From contig JAIEMT010000062.1 in NCBI GenBank assembly GCA_019751945.1, positions 1 to 53,530 of the forward strand: a stretch of 53,530 nucleotides of DNA, given 5' to 3'. The stretch is from a bacterium. Lineage in GTDB: Bacteria > Bdellovibrionota > UBA1018. Below, piece by piece: positions 42,126-51,305 of the stretch (its first letter is position 1; each line of letters starts with the position of its first letter). The notes under the pieces were generated by a model. It saw only the letters and a list, made by a program, of their open reading frames with translations. It was not told the DNA's origin and did not search any database. Made by a program: the position numbers and the translations under genes.

Positions 42126-43058
42126 ATGCCCACTGGTTTTTTTGAACGCATCTGGGAAATTCTGACGACGAATATGGGGACGAAGTTCATCTCCATACTG
42201 GTCGCGTTTGTGCTGTGGTTTGTGGTGCTCGGCTCTAGAAACGTCGAAGTGACGAAGGAACTCCCTGTGGAGGTCATCACTTCTTCCGATTTAGTCGTAG
42301 CAAACGACGTCCCAGATAAAATCTCATTTCGTCTATCCGGTCCGAAGGCTTTCTTGCGCGCTATCTTGGATCGTCGCGATGATCCCATTCGGATCAACGT
42401 CAGTAATGCGAAACCGGGGTTGATCACTTATCGATTCTTCTCGGACAATATTCATGTTCCGATTGGTGTGAAGGTGCTGTCGATCAACCCGACTGCGATT
42501 CTTATCAAACTCGAGCCGATCAAGCGCCGCGAAGTGCCGGTTAAAGTGGAGCTGAAGGGAATTGTTCCCGAAGGATTTAGAATTTCTAAGACGACAGTAG
42601 AACCGCCGACTGTGAAAGTGCTCGGGGCGGAAACACGAATCGAAGGCCTGTTTGAAGTCTCGACTGTTCCCATCGATGTGAACAACTTGAAACAGACCAC
42701 AGAAAAGGAAGCCATTCTCGATATCGATCGCTTGGGAATGAAGTTCGAGGGGATTCCTCCCAAGGTCACCATTCACGTCGAGCCGACGCTCGCTGCGAAT
42801 TTTAAGATTAAAAATGTCGAAGTGCGCGTTCTAGCTCCCACCGGAGTTCAAGTGGCTGTGGAACAACCGAACATCACTATTTTAGTGCGGGCTGGCGCAG
42901 AAGATCTCAAAAAGCTGGATCGGTCGACGGTTTATGCCGTCGTCAACCTGCGTAACAAGGGGAAGGGTGAGTACGTGGAGGTTCCTCAGGTGAATCTCCC
43001 GGAAAATGTGGGCCTCGTGAAGGTCATTCCTGAAAAAGTTCATGTCAAACTCTTCTAA
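42126..43058 (+). CDS. cdaR: YbbR-domain protein, CdaA regulator CdaR
   Basis: This is a 310-residue protein with one N-terminal membrane segment (FISILVAFVLWFVVLG) and extracytoplasmic YbbR repeats. In these repeats short beta units recur: RNVEVTKELPVEVI, EVPVKVELKGIVPEG, FKIKNVEVRVLAP and EDLKKLDRSTVYAVVNLR, here shortened to STVYAVVNL. In Firmicutes CdaR binds CdaA and changes its activity. The gene starts five bases after cdaA and 21 bases before glmM. A regulatory role is inferred from family and position. Confidence 0.88.
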   Translation: MPTGFFERIWEILTTNMGTKFISILVAFVLWFVVLGSRNVEVTKELPVEVITSSDLVVANDVPDKISFRLSGPKAFLRAILDRRDDPIRINVSNAKPGLITYRFFSDNIHVPIGVKVLSINPTAILIKLEPIKRREVPVKVELKGIVPEGFRISKTTVEPPTVKVLGAETRIEGLFEVSTVPIDVNNLKQTTEKEAILDIDRLGMKFEGIPPKVTIHVEPTLAANFKIKNVEVRVLAPTGVQVAVEQPNITILVRAGAEDLKKLDRSTVYAVVNLRNKGKGEYVEVPQVNLPENVGLVKVIPEKVHVKLF

Positions 43059-43079
43059 GGTCAGATAAGGTGAGTCTTC

Positions 43080-44501
43080 ATGGGTAGCAAGCTTTTTGGA
43101 ACAGATGGAATTCGCGGGTTGGCCAACCAGTTTCCGATGACGGGTGAAATGGCGATGTCCGTGGGCCGTGCGGTTGCGCACGTGCTTTGCCATCAGCCCC
43201 AGAACCGAAAGCAGACTAAGAACTCCCTTCCGGTTGGCTTAAAGCCCCTGGAATCGAAGCTTCCCGTTCGTCGTGCGAAGATCGTAGTAGGAAAAGATAC
43301 GCGTCTTTCGGGCTATATGATTGAGCAAGCACTGGCTTCGGGAATTTGTTCGATGGGTGCCGACGTGATTCTGATTGGACCGCTTCCCACCCCCGGTGTT
43401 GCTTTCGTTACTCAGAGCATGCGCGCCGATGCAGGCATCATGATCTCCGCTTCGCACAATCCGTACTACGACAACGGAATCAAAATTTTCTCCGCTGATG
43501 GCTATAAACTTCCGGACGAGTTGGAAGCCGAGATCGAGCGCTTAGTGTTCTCGAAAGATTTAGAGAAGCATCGTCCCGTCGAAGATTTAGTGGGTAAGGC
43601 GTATCGTATCGACGACGTTCATCACCGCTATCTCGTGTTTTTGAAATCGCTGTTTCCAAAAGATTTAGATTTGAGCGGCATGCGCATTGCTTTGGATTGC
43701 GCAAATGGCGCTGCTTACAAGGTCGCGCCGCTAGTCTTTGAAGAGTTGGGTGCTGAAGTCATTAAGAAAGGTGTGGGGCCCAACGGTCTCAATATTAATG
43801 ATAAGTGCGGCGCCCTTTATCCCGAGAACATTGCCGCAACGACGATTGAATACCGCGCCGATATCGGCATCTCACTCGATGGTGACGGCGATCGCTGTAT
43901 TCTCTCCGACGAAACGGGTGAGATCGTGGATGGCGATCAAATCATCGGCCTTTGCGCACTTCAAATGGCGCAGGAAAAGTCGTTGAAGCACAACACCGTG
44001 GTGACGACCCCGATGTCCAACCTGGGACTAGAAGTGACTTTGAAGGAAAATGGCGTGTCCATGGTACGCGCTCAGGTGGGCGACCGTTACGTGGTCGACA
44101 CTATGCGAAAGAATGGCTACAACCTCGGCGGCGAACAGTCCGGCCACGTTGTATTCTTGGATCAGTCCACCACCGGAGACGGCATTGTAGCCGCACTGAA
44201 GGTTCTCGAGGCCATGCGCCGCACGGGGCAACCTCTTTCACAGCTCAAGAAAGCCATTAAGCTTTTCCCGCAAGTTCGCGAAGACGTGAAGGTCGTCCGG
44301 AAAGAGCCGTTTGAAAAGCATCCTGAGATTTCTACGGCGATTAACGATGCTGAAAAGGCATTGAAGGACCGAGGCCGCATTTTTGTCAGATATTCCGGAA
44401 CGGAATCGCTTGCGCGCGTCTTGGTGGAGGGCGAAAGCTTCCAACAGATCGTCGATCTTTCGAAGAAAATCGCTAGCAGCATCCAAAAAGTTCTTGGATA
44501 A
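43080..44501 (+). CDS. glmM: phosphoglucosamine mutase
   Basis: GlmM converts glucosamine-6-phosphate to glucosamine-1-phosphate for peptidoglycan and LPS. It has 473 residues. The active Ser of ASHNP is Ser125, DGDGDRC is the Mg loop, and KLFGTDGIRG opens the chain. Compared with the usual about 445 residues, there is an insertion of roughly 28 polar residues (about 40-66) between the first helix and the next strand. The phosphate-binding RYSGTESLAR is at the C-terminus. Position after cdaA-cdaR suggests co-control with c-di-AMP. Confidence 0.95.
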   Translation: MGSKLFGTDGIRGLANQFPMTGEMAMSVGRAVAHVLCHQPQNRKQTKNSLPVGLKPLESKLPVRRAKIVVGKDTRLSGYMIEQALASGICSMGADVILIGPLPTPGVAFVTQSMRADAGIMISASHNPYYDNGIKIFSADGYKLPDELEAEIERLVFSKDLEKHRPVEDLVGKAYRIDDVHHRYLVFLKSLFPKDLDLSGMRIALDCANGAAYKVAPLVFEELGAEVIKKGVGPNGLNINDKCGALYPENIAATTIEYRADIGISLDGDGDRCILSDETGEIVDGDQIIGLCALQMAQEKSLKHNTVVTTPMSNLGLEVTLKENGVSMVRAQVGDRYVVDTMRKNGYNLGGEQSGHVVFLDQSTTGDGIVAALKVLEAMRRTGQPLSQLKKAIKLFPQVREDVKVVRKEPFEKHPEISTAINDAEKALKDRGRIFVRYSGTESLARVLVEGESFQQIVDLSKKIASSIQKVLG

Positions 44502-44533
44502 GCCGCAGTAAATCCAGTATCCCTAGTTCCACC

Positions 44534-45307
44534 ATGAATCCCACTGGTTTGCCCACTTTGGGCGTCAACATCGATCATGTTGCCACTCTTCGGCAGCTGC
44601 GAGGCACGCCCTATCCGAATTTATTAGAAGCAGCACGAATGGTAGAGGTCGCTGGGGCTCAGCAGATCACCGTGCATTTGCGGGAAGACCGCCGACACAT
44701 TCAGCCCGAAGATGTCATTTTGCTGCGCAAACAGCTGAAGATTGCCCTGAATTTGGAAATGGCGAACACCGATGCCATGGTGAAGTTTGCCATCAAGCAC
44801 AAGCCCGATTGGGTTTGTCTCGTGCCCGAGAAACGCCAAGAGGTAACGACTGAGGGTGGTCTCGACATCAAGAAGAACAAGAAACAAATCGGTGCGACCG
44901 TCGCAAAACTTCGAAAAGCAAAAATTCAAGTGAGCTTGTTTATTGAGCCGACAGAGTCTGCTGTGGAAATCAGCCGCGAGCTTGGCGCTGATGCGGTGGA
45001 GTTGCACACCGGCCGTTACTGTATTGCGACTCAGAAAAAAGCTTCTAAGACTTTATCTAAGGAATCGCTCGCTGAGCTGGAAAGAATTCGAGCTTCTGGA
45101 ACCAAAGCGTTGAACTTAGGTTTGAAAGCCCATGCGGGGCATGGGTTTGATTTTGAAAATGTTCGTCCTGTTGCGGCACTTCTAGATTCTGAGAGAAAGC
45201 CGCTCATTCGTGAATACAATATCGGGCACGCCATTGTTTGCCGCGCAGTTTTAGTGGGACTAGAGCGTGCTGTTCGTGAGATGCTATCTGCGATTTTAGC
45301 TCCTTAA
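44534..45307 (+). CDS. pdxJ: pyridoxine 5'-phosphate synthase
   Basis: PdxJ joins 3-amino-1-hydroxyacetone 1-phosphate with deoxyxylulose 5-phosphate to form pyridoxine 5'-phosphate (vitamin B6). This 257-residue TIM barrel has the family segments LGVNIDHVATLRQLRG (shortened as NIDHVATLRQ), ITVHLREDRRHI, EMANTDAMV, LVPEKRQEVTTEGGLD, GADAVELHTG and LKAHAGHGFDFENV. The His and Glu residues of the active site are visible in these. The gene lies 32 bases after glmM and 13 before nnrD, in the same operon-like run. Confidence 0.95.
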   Translation: MNPTGLPTLGVNIDHVATLRQLRGTPYPNLLEAARMVEVAGAQQITVHLREDRRHIQPEDVILLRKQLKIALNLEMANTDAMVKFAIKHKPDWVCLVPEKRQEVTTEGGLDIKKNKKQIGATVAKLRKAKIQVSLFIEPTESAVEISRELGADAVELHTGRYCIATQKKASKTLSKESLAELERIRASGTKALNLGLKAHAGHGFDFENVRPVAALLDSERKPLIREYNIGHAIVCRAVLVGLERAVREMLSAILAP

Positions 45308-45320
45308 GAAAGGGTCTCCT

Positions 45321-46919
45321 ATGCCGACTCCACTGAGGATTTGCACCAGTTCTGAAATGCGCGAGCTCGATCGGGTTGCTGAAACCGAGTACAGCATCGA
45401 CGCCAATATATTAATGGAGAACGCCGGACGCGCGGCGACTCAGATTCTTCTCGAAAAATTTCCAAATGCGGGAATCACGACTGAGATTTTAATTTTCGCA
45501 GGGAAGGGGAACAACGCCGGCGACGCTTTCGTCGTCGCCCGCCGTCTACTCTGCTTAGAGCGTAAGGTGCGCATCTTTCACGTTCAGCCCGTGCAATCTT
45601 ACTCGGGTGCTACCGCCAGCAATCTGCAGATTCTGCAGAAGATGAAAGCGAAGCTCACCTACTTAGAAGGAAGTGCGGATCTCGAGTCTTACTTTGCAAA
45701 GACCTCAGGCCCTTTCACAATTATCGATGGCCTGTTGGGCACCGGTCTTCGAGGAAATCTCGAAGGAATTTTTTACGACGCCGTAGAAATGATCAATGCT
45801 CTGAAATGCGAGGAAGTCGTGGCCCTCGACATTCCCACCGGAGTGAGCGGGGATACAGGGCAGATTCAGGGTGCTTCTATCTTAGCTAACCTTACAATTT
45901 CATTTGGCTTTCCTAAGATTGGTCACTTTCTTCCTCCGGGCGCCACACGCCGTGGAGAGTTGATTAACGTCGATATTTCACTGCCCCCAAAGTTTCGTCG
46001 GGAAGGTGACAAGTTCCTGCTCATGAAAAATCCCATGAGTACGTTGCTTCGCGAGCGCGATCGCTACGGCCACAAGAATTCTTTCGGTCACACCCTTCTT
46101 TTGGGCGGGAGCCCCGGTCGCTTGGGTGCTATCGCGATGGCCGCTTCGGCTTGTCACAAGATGGGCACGGGTTTGGTGACCGTCGCTACTTGGGAAGATG
46201 GTTTGGAAGCGTTGACCATGAAGCTTCCCAACGAAACCATGACGGTTCCGATTCGACTGACGGGTCCAGAAGCAGAATCCTACAAGCGCAATATTCCGAG
46301 CTACTCCAGCATTGTTGTGGGGCCGGGCTTGGGAATGCGCACGGATGGCAAAGCGTTGCTCGAACAATTGCTAGCGGTTTATCACGGTCCACTGGTTCTC
46401 GATGCGGACGCATTGAACCTGGTTGCGGATTACCAGTTGCATGGACATCTGGTGCAAAGACGAGCGCCGACCGTTCTTACTCCTCATCCGGGAGAAATGG
46501 CGCGCCTCTTGGGTTGCTCCACCGATGATATTCGCCAAGATCCGATTGGGTCGGTGCAGAAGGCCGTGAAGCTCACTCACTCCACCGTGCTTTTGAAGGG
46601 TGCTGCGACACTCATCAATTCGCCGGACGAAAAACTTTTCTTAAATCACTACCCGAACGATGGAATGGCCACGGCAGGAAGCGGAGACGTGCTCGCTGGA
46701 ATGATTGGCGGATTGCTCGGTCAGCGTATGGATTCTTTTCAAGGCACGTTGCTGGGCGTGTATCTCCACAGCTTGGCGGGCGACTACGCTGCACAAGCCC
46801 TCGGCCATCGCAGCATGACCGCTGCCGACATCATCGGAAATATTTCGAATGCCATCAAAGACATCTCCTCGACATCGGAACTCGTCCTCCCTGTGGAAGG
46901 CCGAGCCCGCTTGCTCTGA
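45321..46919 (+). CDS. nnrD: bifunctional NAD(P)H-hydrate epimerase/dehydratase
   Basis: This is a 532-residue fused repair enzyme. Residues 1 to about 220 are the epimerase part (SSEMRELDRVAE, FAGKGNNAGDAFVVAR, DGLLGTGLRG). The rest is the ADP- or ATP-dependent dehydratase (YGHKNSFGHTLLLGGSPG, LDADALNLVAD, LTPHPGEMARLLG, GSGDVLAGMIGGLLG), here split in pieces. Together they restore damaged NADHX and NADPHX. Epimerase and dehydratase are joined as in the E. coli protein. It overlaps tsaE by 71 bases if the tsaE ATG at 46849 is used. Confidence 0.93.
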   Translation: MPTPLRICTSSEMRELDRVAETEYSIDANILMENAGRAATQILLEKFPNAGITTEILIFAGKGNNAGDAFVVARRLLCLERKVRIFHVQPVQSYSGATASNLQILQKMKAKLTYLEGSADLESYFAKTSGPFTIIDGLLGTGLRGNLEGIFYDAVEMINALKCEEVVALDIPTGVSGDTGQIQGASILANLTISFGFPKIGHFLPPGATRRGELINVDISLPPKFRREGDKFLLMKNPMSTLLRERDRYGHKNSFGHTLLLGGSPGRLGAIAMAASACHKMGTGLVTVATWEDGLEALTMKLPNETMTVPIRLTGPEAESYKRNIPSYSSIVVGPGLGMRTDGKALLEQLLAVYHGPLVLDADALNLVADYQLHGHLVQRRAPTVLTPHPGEMARLLGCSTDDIRQDPIGSVQKAVKLTHSTVLLKGAATLINSPDEKLFLNHYPNDGMATAGSGDVLAGMIGGLLGQRMDSFQGTLLGVYLHSLAGDYAAQALGHRSMTAADIIGNISNAIKDISSTSELVLPVEGRARLL

Positions 46920-47349
46920 GAAGCGCGTACTCGAAATCGCTTCCGAACTTGCTGGCGAACTTCAAAAAGCAGACCGAGTTCTCCTCGAAGGTCCGCTTGG
47001 CGCTGGCAAGTCGACATTCGCGCGCCAGCTTTTACAGGCGTTGAAAGTTCAGCAGCCTTCTGAGGGAAGTCCCACTTTCGCTATTGCTCATGAATATCGC
47101 TCTTCAAAATTCGCGGTGATTCACGTGGATTTTTATCGAATCAAATCAGAAGACGAAATCGAAGATGCTGGCATTCCCGAGTATTTTTGGAACAAAGACG
47201 GCATCGTCTTGAGTGAGTGGACGTCTCTTTTTCCAGAGTTTGAAAAGTCAGTCGTAGAATCTGCTGCTTCGGGCTCGCGCGTTTGGCGTGTGGAATTGAA
47301 AATCATTTCGGAGTCTGAGCGCGATTTAGAAATTAAGCTGCACTGCTAG
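46849..47349 (+). CDS. tsaE: tRNA threonylcarbamoyladenosine biosynthesis ATPase TsaE
   Basis: TsaE is the ATPase that, with TsaB and TsaD, installs t6A at position 37 of ANN-reading tRNAs. This 166-residue protein has LLEGPLGAGKSTFARQLL (Walker A at about 48-55; family members often have GAGKT, here Ser), SPTFAIAHEY and VDFYRIKSEDE. The ATG at 46849 lies deep in nnrD; the next in-frame choices are non-standard, so the true start is somewhat uncertain. The gene converges with the minus-strand gene at 47333. Confidence 0.9.
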   Translation: MPSKTSPRHRNSSSLWKAEPACSEKRVLEIASELAGELQKADRVLLEGPLGAGKSTFARQLLQALKVQQPSEGSPTFAIAHEYRSSKFAVIHVDFYRIKSEDEIEDAGIPEYFWNKDGIVLSEWTSLFPEFEKSVVESAASGSRVWRVELKIISESERDLEIKLHC

Positions 47350-48280
47350 AAACGGCCGAGTGAAAGAGCGGCAGAAGCTTGTCCAAATCAGGACGAAGCG
47401 TATTGGTCGACACTATCGCAATCACACCCCGGCAAGCATTGGCTGGTCCTACGCGGACCATCGTGAACCACTCATCTTTTGCGACACCGAAGGCGCCGCG
47501 AACCATGTTGCGATTACTGCGTTCATTCGTGCGAGTCGCAGGCGGTGTCAGCTCAATGAAGCCTTCTCGGACAAAATGCCTCCACATATCGGAGACCAGA
47601 GCCGGGTCCCATTTTAATCCTGTCCAAATTTCCATGCGATGTTTGGGGCTGACTGCCGACTTCGCCCAGAACACCGGAACCTTGCTGCCTCCCTCAGGTG
47701 CACCGATTCTTAGGAACAACGCACTCGTCGCGCCCTTCACCAAGAGTTTGGTGAGACCTTGTGCGAGAGGATCTTGGGAGGAACTTAGGTTGGTATTGTC
47801 CCAAATCACGAGCTTCTCAGGCGGCTTTCGTTCTCGACGCTGCGCCTTCTGAATTTCTGCACCAGCCCCTGCTGCGGGATTCAGTGCTGCAGTGGGAAGG
47901 GGGGGCGCCCCTGGAATGGAAATGACTGGAATCGTAAGAGATGGACCACCACCCAGGGTTAATTCTGTCCCTGCAGGAGCGAGAATCACAGGGGCCAGTT
48001 CTGGACCGTCCTGAAGGGGTTGGCTTTCCTGGGGGCTGGGAGGTTCAGGGGCATAGGCCTGGGGCTCGTGCTTGGCCAGCGGGTCCTGATCCGGTATGGG
48101 TTCAGGGGTATGTGCCGCCTTTTTGGCAGAAGTTGTTGATTTACTTAGTTTTTTTCTATTTAAGAGCGCGGTAATGCTTGGCATCTCATGGGTCGTGCTT
48201 CCATCGTTATCGACGGTAAAGCTCCCAGAGCCAGTCGGTTCATCCATCACTTTTGGATCGAATTTTCGGTTTTTAGACAT
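47333..48280 (-). CDS. proline-rich protein of unknown function with conserved C-terminal domain
   Basis: This is a 315-residue cytoplasmic protein. The first 160 residues are low-complexity and Pro/Ala/Ser/Gln-rich (PEPIPDQDPLAKHEPQAYAP and so on, shortened as PEPIPDQDP). The last about 150 form an apparently folded domain (KLVIWDNTNLSSSQDPLA, GATSALFLRIGAPEGG, WFTMVRVGPANACRGVIAIVS), which could be a GAF-like or roadblock-like sensor fold, but I cannot identify it. There is no signal peptide. It converges with tsaE and is divergent from the Rrf2 gene. Confidence 0.55.
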   Translation of the reverse strand: MSKNRKFDPKVMDEPTGSGSFTVDNDGSTTHEMPSITALLNRKKLSKSTTSAKKAAHTPEPIPDQDPLAKHEPQAYAPEPPSPQESQPLQDGPELAPVILAPAGTELTLGGGPSLTIPVISIPGAPPLPTAALNPAAGAGAEIQKAQRRERKPPEKLVIWDNTNLSSSQDPLAQGLTKLLVKGATSALFLRIGAPEGGSKVPVFWAKSAVSPKHRMEIWTGLKWDPALVSDMWRHFVREGFIELTPPATRTNERSNRNMVRGAFGVAKDEWFTMVRVGPANACRGVIAIVSTNTLRPDLDKLLPLFHSAVSSSAA

Positions 48281-48383
48281 AGGGCTCTCAAGGCTGTATC
48301 GGACGAATTCTCTTTAAAAATTATGACGCACCACTATATGTTCTGGCGTTTCTTGTTAAAAGGGACTAAATATCTACGGAATA

Positions 48384-48416
48384 GTAGTTGACGCAGTAAC
48401 TACACCATGGTAGCCA
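48384..48416 (+). promoter_or_regulatory. promoter region with 6-8-6 inverted repeat upstream of the Rrf2 gene
   Basis: GTAGTT (48384-48389) and AACTAC (48398-48403) are perfect inverted arms with eight bases between. TTGACG (48388-48393) inside the repeat looks like a -35 element; 17 bases on, TAGCCA (48411-48416) is a poor -10. A regulator bound to the repeat would cover the -35, which fits self-repression by the Rrf2 protein encoded about 50 bases downstream. Confidence 0.5.
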
Positions 48417-48454
48417 TTTGACTAGGTTTGGTGTGAGGGAAAGGGAGAAAAACA

Positions 48455-48970
48455 ATGCGGTTAACCTCAAAAGGCCGTTACGCAGTTCGTGCAATTTTAG
48501 ATCTGACCTTCAATTCCAATGGAAGGCCAGTCCGTCTTCAAGAAATCTCTGAACGTCAGAAGATTTCCCTGCACTATTTAGAGCAGTTGTTCCGACGACT
48601 CCGCAAGGGTTCTGTCGTGAAGAGTGTTCGTGGTCCGGGCGGCGGATACGTCTTGTCCCGTTCGATGGACGAAATCTCGATCAAAGATGTTTTGGTCAGC
48701 GTGGGTGAAAACATTAACCCGGCGCGTGACTTGATCGGCGCTACCGATATTAAGAGCGACACGGTCGAGTTTATTCTCACCAAGACGTACTTCGAAAATC
48801 TTGGAATGATCATGCAAGAGTATCTTTCCACTACTTCGGTCGGCGATTTAATTCGCAAGGCACGCGGTGGTCAGGAAGTTCCGAAAGCTGCTACGGCAGT
48901 CGGACAAATGCTCGACCAGGGTGGTCTCCAAGCTCCGGCATCTCAAAATGTCGGCAAAGACTTATCTTGA
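48455..48970 (+). CDS. Rrf2-family transcription regulator without cysteines
   Basis: This is a 171-residue regulator with the Rrf2 winged helix: MRLTSKGRYAVRAILDL, LQEISERQKISLHYLEQLF and VRGPGGGYVLSR, here given in pieces. IscR uses three Cys and a His to bind a [2Fe-2S] cluster at about residues 92-107. Here that segment reads GENINPARDLIGATDIKSD and the whole protein has no Cys, so it cannot bind a cluster in that way. It is next to iscS and overlaps it, so it may regulate the sulfur genes constitutively, or sense something else. GGGAG stands seven bases before the ATG. Confidence 0.85.
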   Translation: MRLTSKGRYAVRAILDLTFNSNGRPVRLQEISERQKISLHYLEQLFRRLRKGSVVKSVRGPGGGYVLSRSMDEISIKDVLVSVGENINPARDLIGATDIKSDTVEFILTKTYFENLGMIMQEYLSTTSVGDLIRKARGGQEVPKAATAVGQMLDQGGLQAPASQNVGKDLS

Positions 48971-50198
48971 TTCCAACGCCGGAGCGCCACTTCGTCCACT
49001 AGTCGTGGAAAAGTTGCTTTCCGTTTTCGCCGAAACGCGTGCGGGTAGTGTTTTATTACCCAATCCTTCGAGCATTCATGCGCATGGCCGGCAGGCTAAG
49101 CGCTGGATCGCCGAAGCCCGTGAGGCGGTGGCCGCTTCTCTCGGCAGCGGAACAGATCCCGAACAAGTCCTTTTCACTTCGTCTGGAACAGAAGCTAATC
49201 AGCAGGCTATTCGCAGCGTTTTAGAACCCGCTCTCTCCCGAAACGGTCGCGCCACAAAGCCGCATTGGATTCTCACTCCGGTCGAACACGATTCTGTCTT
49301 ACAGATGGTGAGTTGGTTTCAAGAACAGGGTGGCGAAGTCAGCTACCTTCCGGTGGATGCCCAGGGGCTCCCTCATTCTAGTGAACTTGAAAATCTTTGG
49401 CGGCCTGAAACAGTGTTGTTGAGCGTGATTGCTGTCAACAACGAGACTGGCGCCATTACCGATTTAGCTCCCTTGGTTCAAACCGTGCGAGCGCGAGGAG
49501 CACGTATTCATGTCGACGCAGCACAGGCTTGGGGCAAAATCCCTCTGGACTTAAAAGCTCTGGATGCGGACTTAGTGACGTTCTCCGCACATAAAATCGG
49601 GGCGCTAGCTGGTGTGGGAGTGGTCTGGATTCATTCCGGTGTGCGCATGCAGGCATTGATGCGCGGAAAACAGGAAAAAGGTCGTCGCGGGGGAACCGAA
49701 AATCTTTTGGGCATTATTTCAGCGGGAGCGGCAGCTGCACTTGTGAATCCTGAAAAATGGAGTGAGGAAGTCGGCCCTTGGCGCGACCTCCTTCAGAAGA
49801 AAGTGGTCGAAAGAATTCCGGGCACCTTTGTGAATGCTGGCCTTGCCCCTCGAATTGCGGGCACTTTGAACCTGAATTTCGAAGGCGTGGAAGGGGAGAG
49901 CATGGTCATGGCCCTGGATCTTGCCGGCTACTCCGTGAGCTCAGGTTCTGCATGCGCCAGTGGCGTTGTCGAGCCTTCTCATGTATTGATGGCCATGGGC
50001 CGCAGCAAGTCTCAAGCCATGGCGGCCATTCGAATTTCCCTTTCAGAGGCCTTGTCCGAACAGGTCTGTGAGGATTTTGTCTCGGCTCTGGAAAGAATTG
50101 TTTCAAAAATAAGGGCATCCCAAGGAATTGGTCAAGAAAAGGGCAGAATTCGGGTAGAATTAGGAAAAGAGCCTCAGGTAAAGGGTCATGCAAACTGA
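48948..50198 (+). CDS. iscS: cysteine desulfurase, IscS/NifS family
   Basis: It takes sulfur from cysteine as a persulfide for thiolated tRNA and Fe-S clusters. This is a 416-residue PLP enzyme with VEHDSVLQM, HVDAAQAWGKIPLD, FSAHKIGAL (PLP Lys216) and SGSACASGVVEPSHVL (active Cys336), in pieces. The ATG at 48948 is chosen because it opens the conserved KTYLDSNAGAPL; a longer frame to 48867 would lie within the Rrf2 gene. It overlaps the Rrf2 gene by 23 bases and mnmA by 11. Direct delivery of sulfur to MnmA is likely. Confidence 0.92.
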   Translation: MSAKTYLDSNAGAPLRPLVVEKLLSVFAETRAGSVLLPNPSSIHAHGRQAKRWIAEAREAVAASLGSGTDPEQVLFTSSGTEANQQAIRSVLEPALSRNGRATKPHWILTPVEHDSVLQMVSWFQEQGGEVSYLPVDAQGLPHSSELENLWRPETVLLSVIAVNNETGAITDLAPLVQTVRARGARIHVDAAQAWGKIPLDLKALDADLVTFSAHKIGALAGVGVVWIHSGVRMQALMRGKQEKGRRGGTENLLGIISAGAAAALVNPEKWSEEVGPWRDLLQKKVVERIPGTFVNAGLAPRIAGTLNLNFEGVEGESMVMALDLAGYSVSSGSACASGVVEPSHVLMAMGRSKSQAMAAIRISLSEALSEQVCEDFVSALERIVSKIRASQGIGQEKGRIRVELGKEPQVKGHAN

Positions 50199-51303
50199 AA
50201 ATCGGCAGCAAAAAGTTTTAGTGGCAATGAGCGGGGGAGTGGATAGCTCCGTCACTGCTGCTCTATTAAAGAATCAGGGCTATCAAGTGATTGGCGTGCA
50301 CATGCAGCTCTGGAATCACGGCGATGACAATGCCGAGCGTTTCGGCTCGCGCTGTTGTTCAATCGTGGACTCCAATGACGCGCGCCGTGTTTGCGATAAG
50401 ATCGACGTCCCCTACTACGTGATCGATGCTCAGGATGTTTTTAAGGACAAGGTTGTCGATTACTTTGTTCACGAATACCTTCAACAAAGAACCCCAAATC
50501 CCTGTGTCGAATGCAATAATTCGATTAAGTTCAGTTACCTTTTCCAAAAGGCGGATGAATTGGATTGTGAGTTTGTGGCCACAGGCCATTATTCGCAGGT
50601 GGTTCAAGACCAAGCTGCAAGTGTTTCTCGCCTTTATAAATCGATCGACCCCGCTAAAGACCAGAGCTATTTCTTATTTGGTCTTACACAGAAAGCATTG
50701 AAGAAAACCCTGATGCCATTGGGCGGGTTGTCTAAAACTATGGTGAGAAAGCTCGCCGATTCTTTCGATCTGGGCGTTTCTCAAAAGCCAGATAGCCAAG
50801 AGATCTGCTTTATTGGTCAAGAGGGTTACAAAGGATTTATTGAAAAACGGGTGGCAACCACCTTTCGTCCGAAGGGAATTATTCAAACCGTGGAAGGCAC
50901 GATCGTGGGCGAACACGATGGCCTGCATCGTTACACCATTGGCCAGCGTAAGGGCTTGAAGTTCACGGTGAAGGATACTGAAAACTTCTTTGTCACGGGG
51001 TACGATGCCGCCAACCAGGTGTTGATTGTTGGCCCCGAAGAACAGCTTTTTCAAAAAACCCTGATTGCAAGCCGAGTGAACTGGATTCGTCCGGTGGAAG
51101 AATTGCATGGCATTCGTTGTAAGGCAAAAATCCGGTCTCGCCACGACGAAGCCGCATGCCGAGTTTTTCAGTTTGAAAATGGCACTCTTCGGGTGGAGTT
51201 CGATGAGCCTCAGCGCGCCATCACACCCGGCCAGGCTATTGTATTCTACGAAAACGACGAAGTGCTCGGCGGGGCCTTCATCGACCGCATCGGAACCGCC
51301 TAA
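50188..51303 (+). CDS. mnmA: tRNA 2-thiouridylase
   Basis: MnmA places the sulfur of s2U34 in tRNAs for Lys, Glu and Gln. It has 371 residues. The PP-loop MSGGVDSS has its signature at residues 15-20; NPCVECNN (Cys106) and QEICFIGQEGY (Cys207) are the nucleophile and persulfide Cys known from E. coli, where they are 102 and 199. HDGLHRYTIGQRKGL marks the central domain. Its start overlaps the end of the desulfurase gene, which provides the sulfur. Confidence 0.96.
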   Translation: MQTENRQQKVLVAMSGGVDSSVTAALLKNQGYQVIGVHMQLWNHGDDNAERFGSRCCSIVDSNDARRVCDKIDVPYYVIDAQDVFKDKVVDYFVHEYLQQRTPNPCVECNNSIKFSYLFQKADELDCEFVATGHYSQVVQDQAASVSRLYKSIDPAKDQSYFLFGLTQKALKKTLMPLGGLSKTMVRKLADSFDLGVSQKPDSQEICFIGQEGYKGFIEKRVATTFRPKGIIQTVEGTIVGEHDGLHRYTIGQRKGLKFTVKDTENFFVTGYDAANQVLIVGPEEQLFQKTLIASRVNWIRPVEELHGIRCKAKIRSRHDEAACRVFQFENGTLRVEFDEPQRAITPGQAIVFYENDEVLGGAFIDRIGTA

Positions 51304-51305
51304 TC

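Noticed and set aside
39153..47349. A folP gene between ftsH and cdaA, as in some bacteria
   Set aside because: The spacer at 41217-41268 is 52 bases, so there is no room for it.
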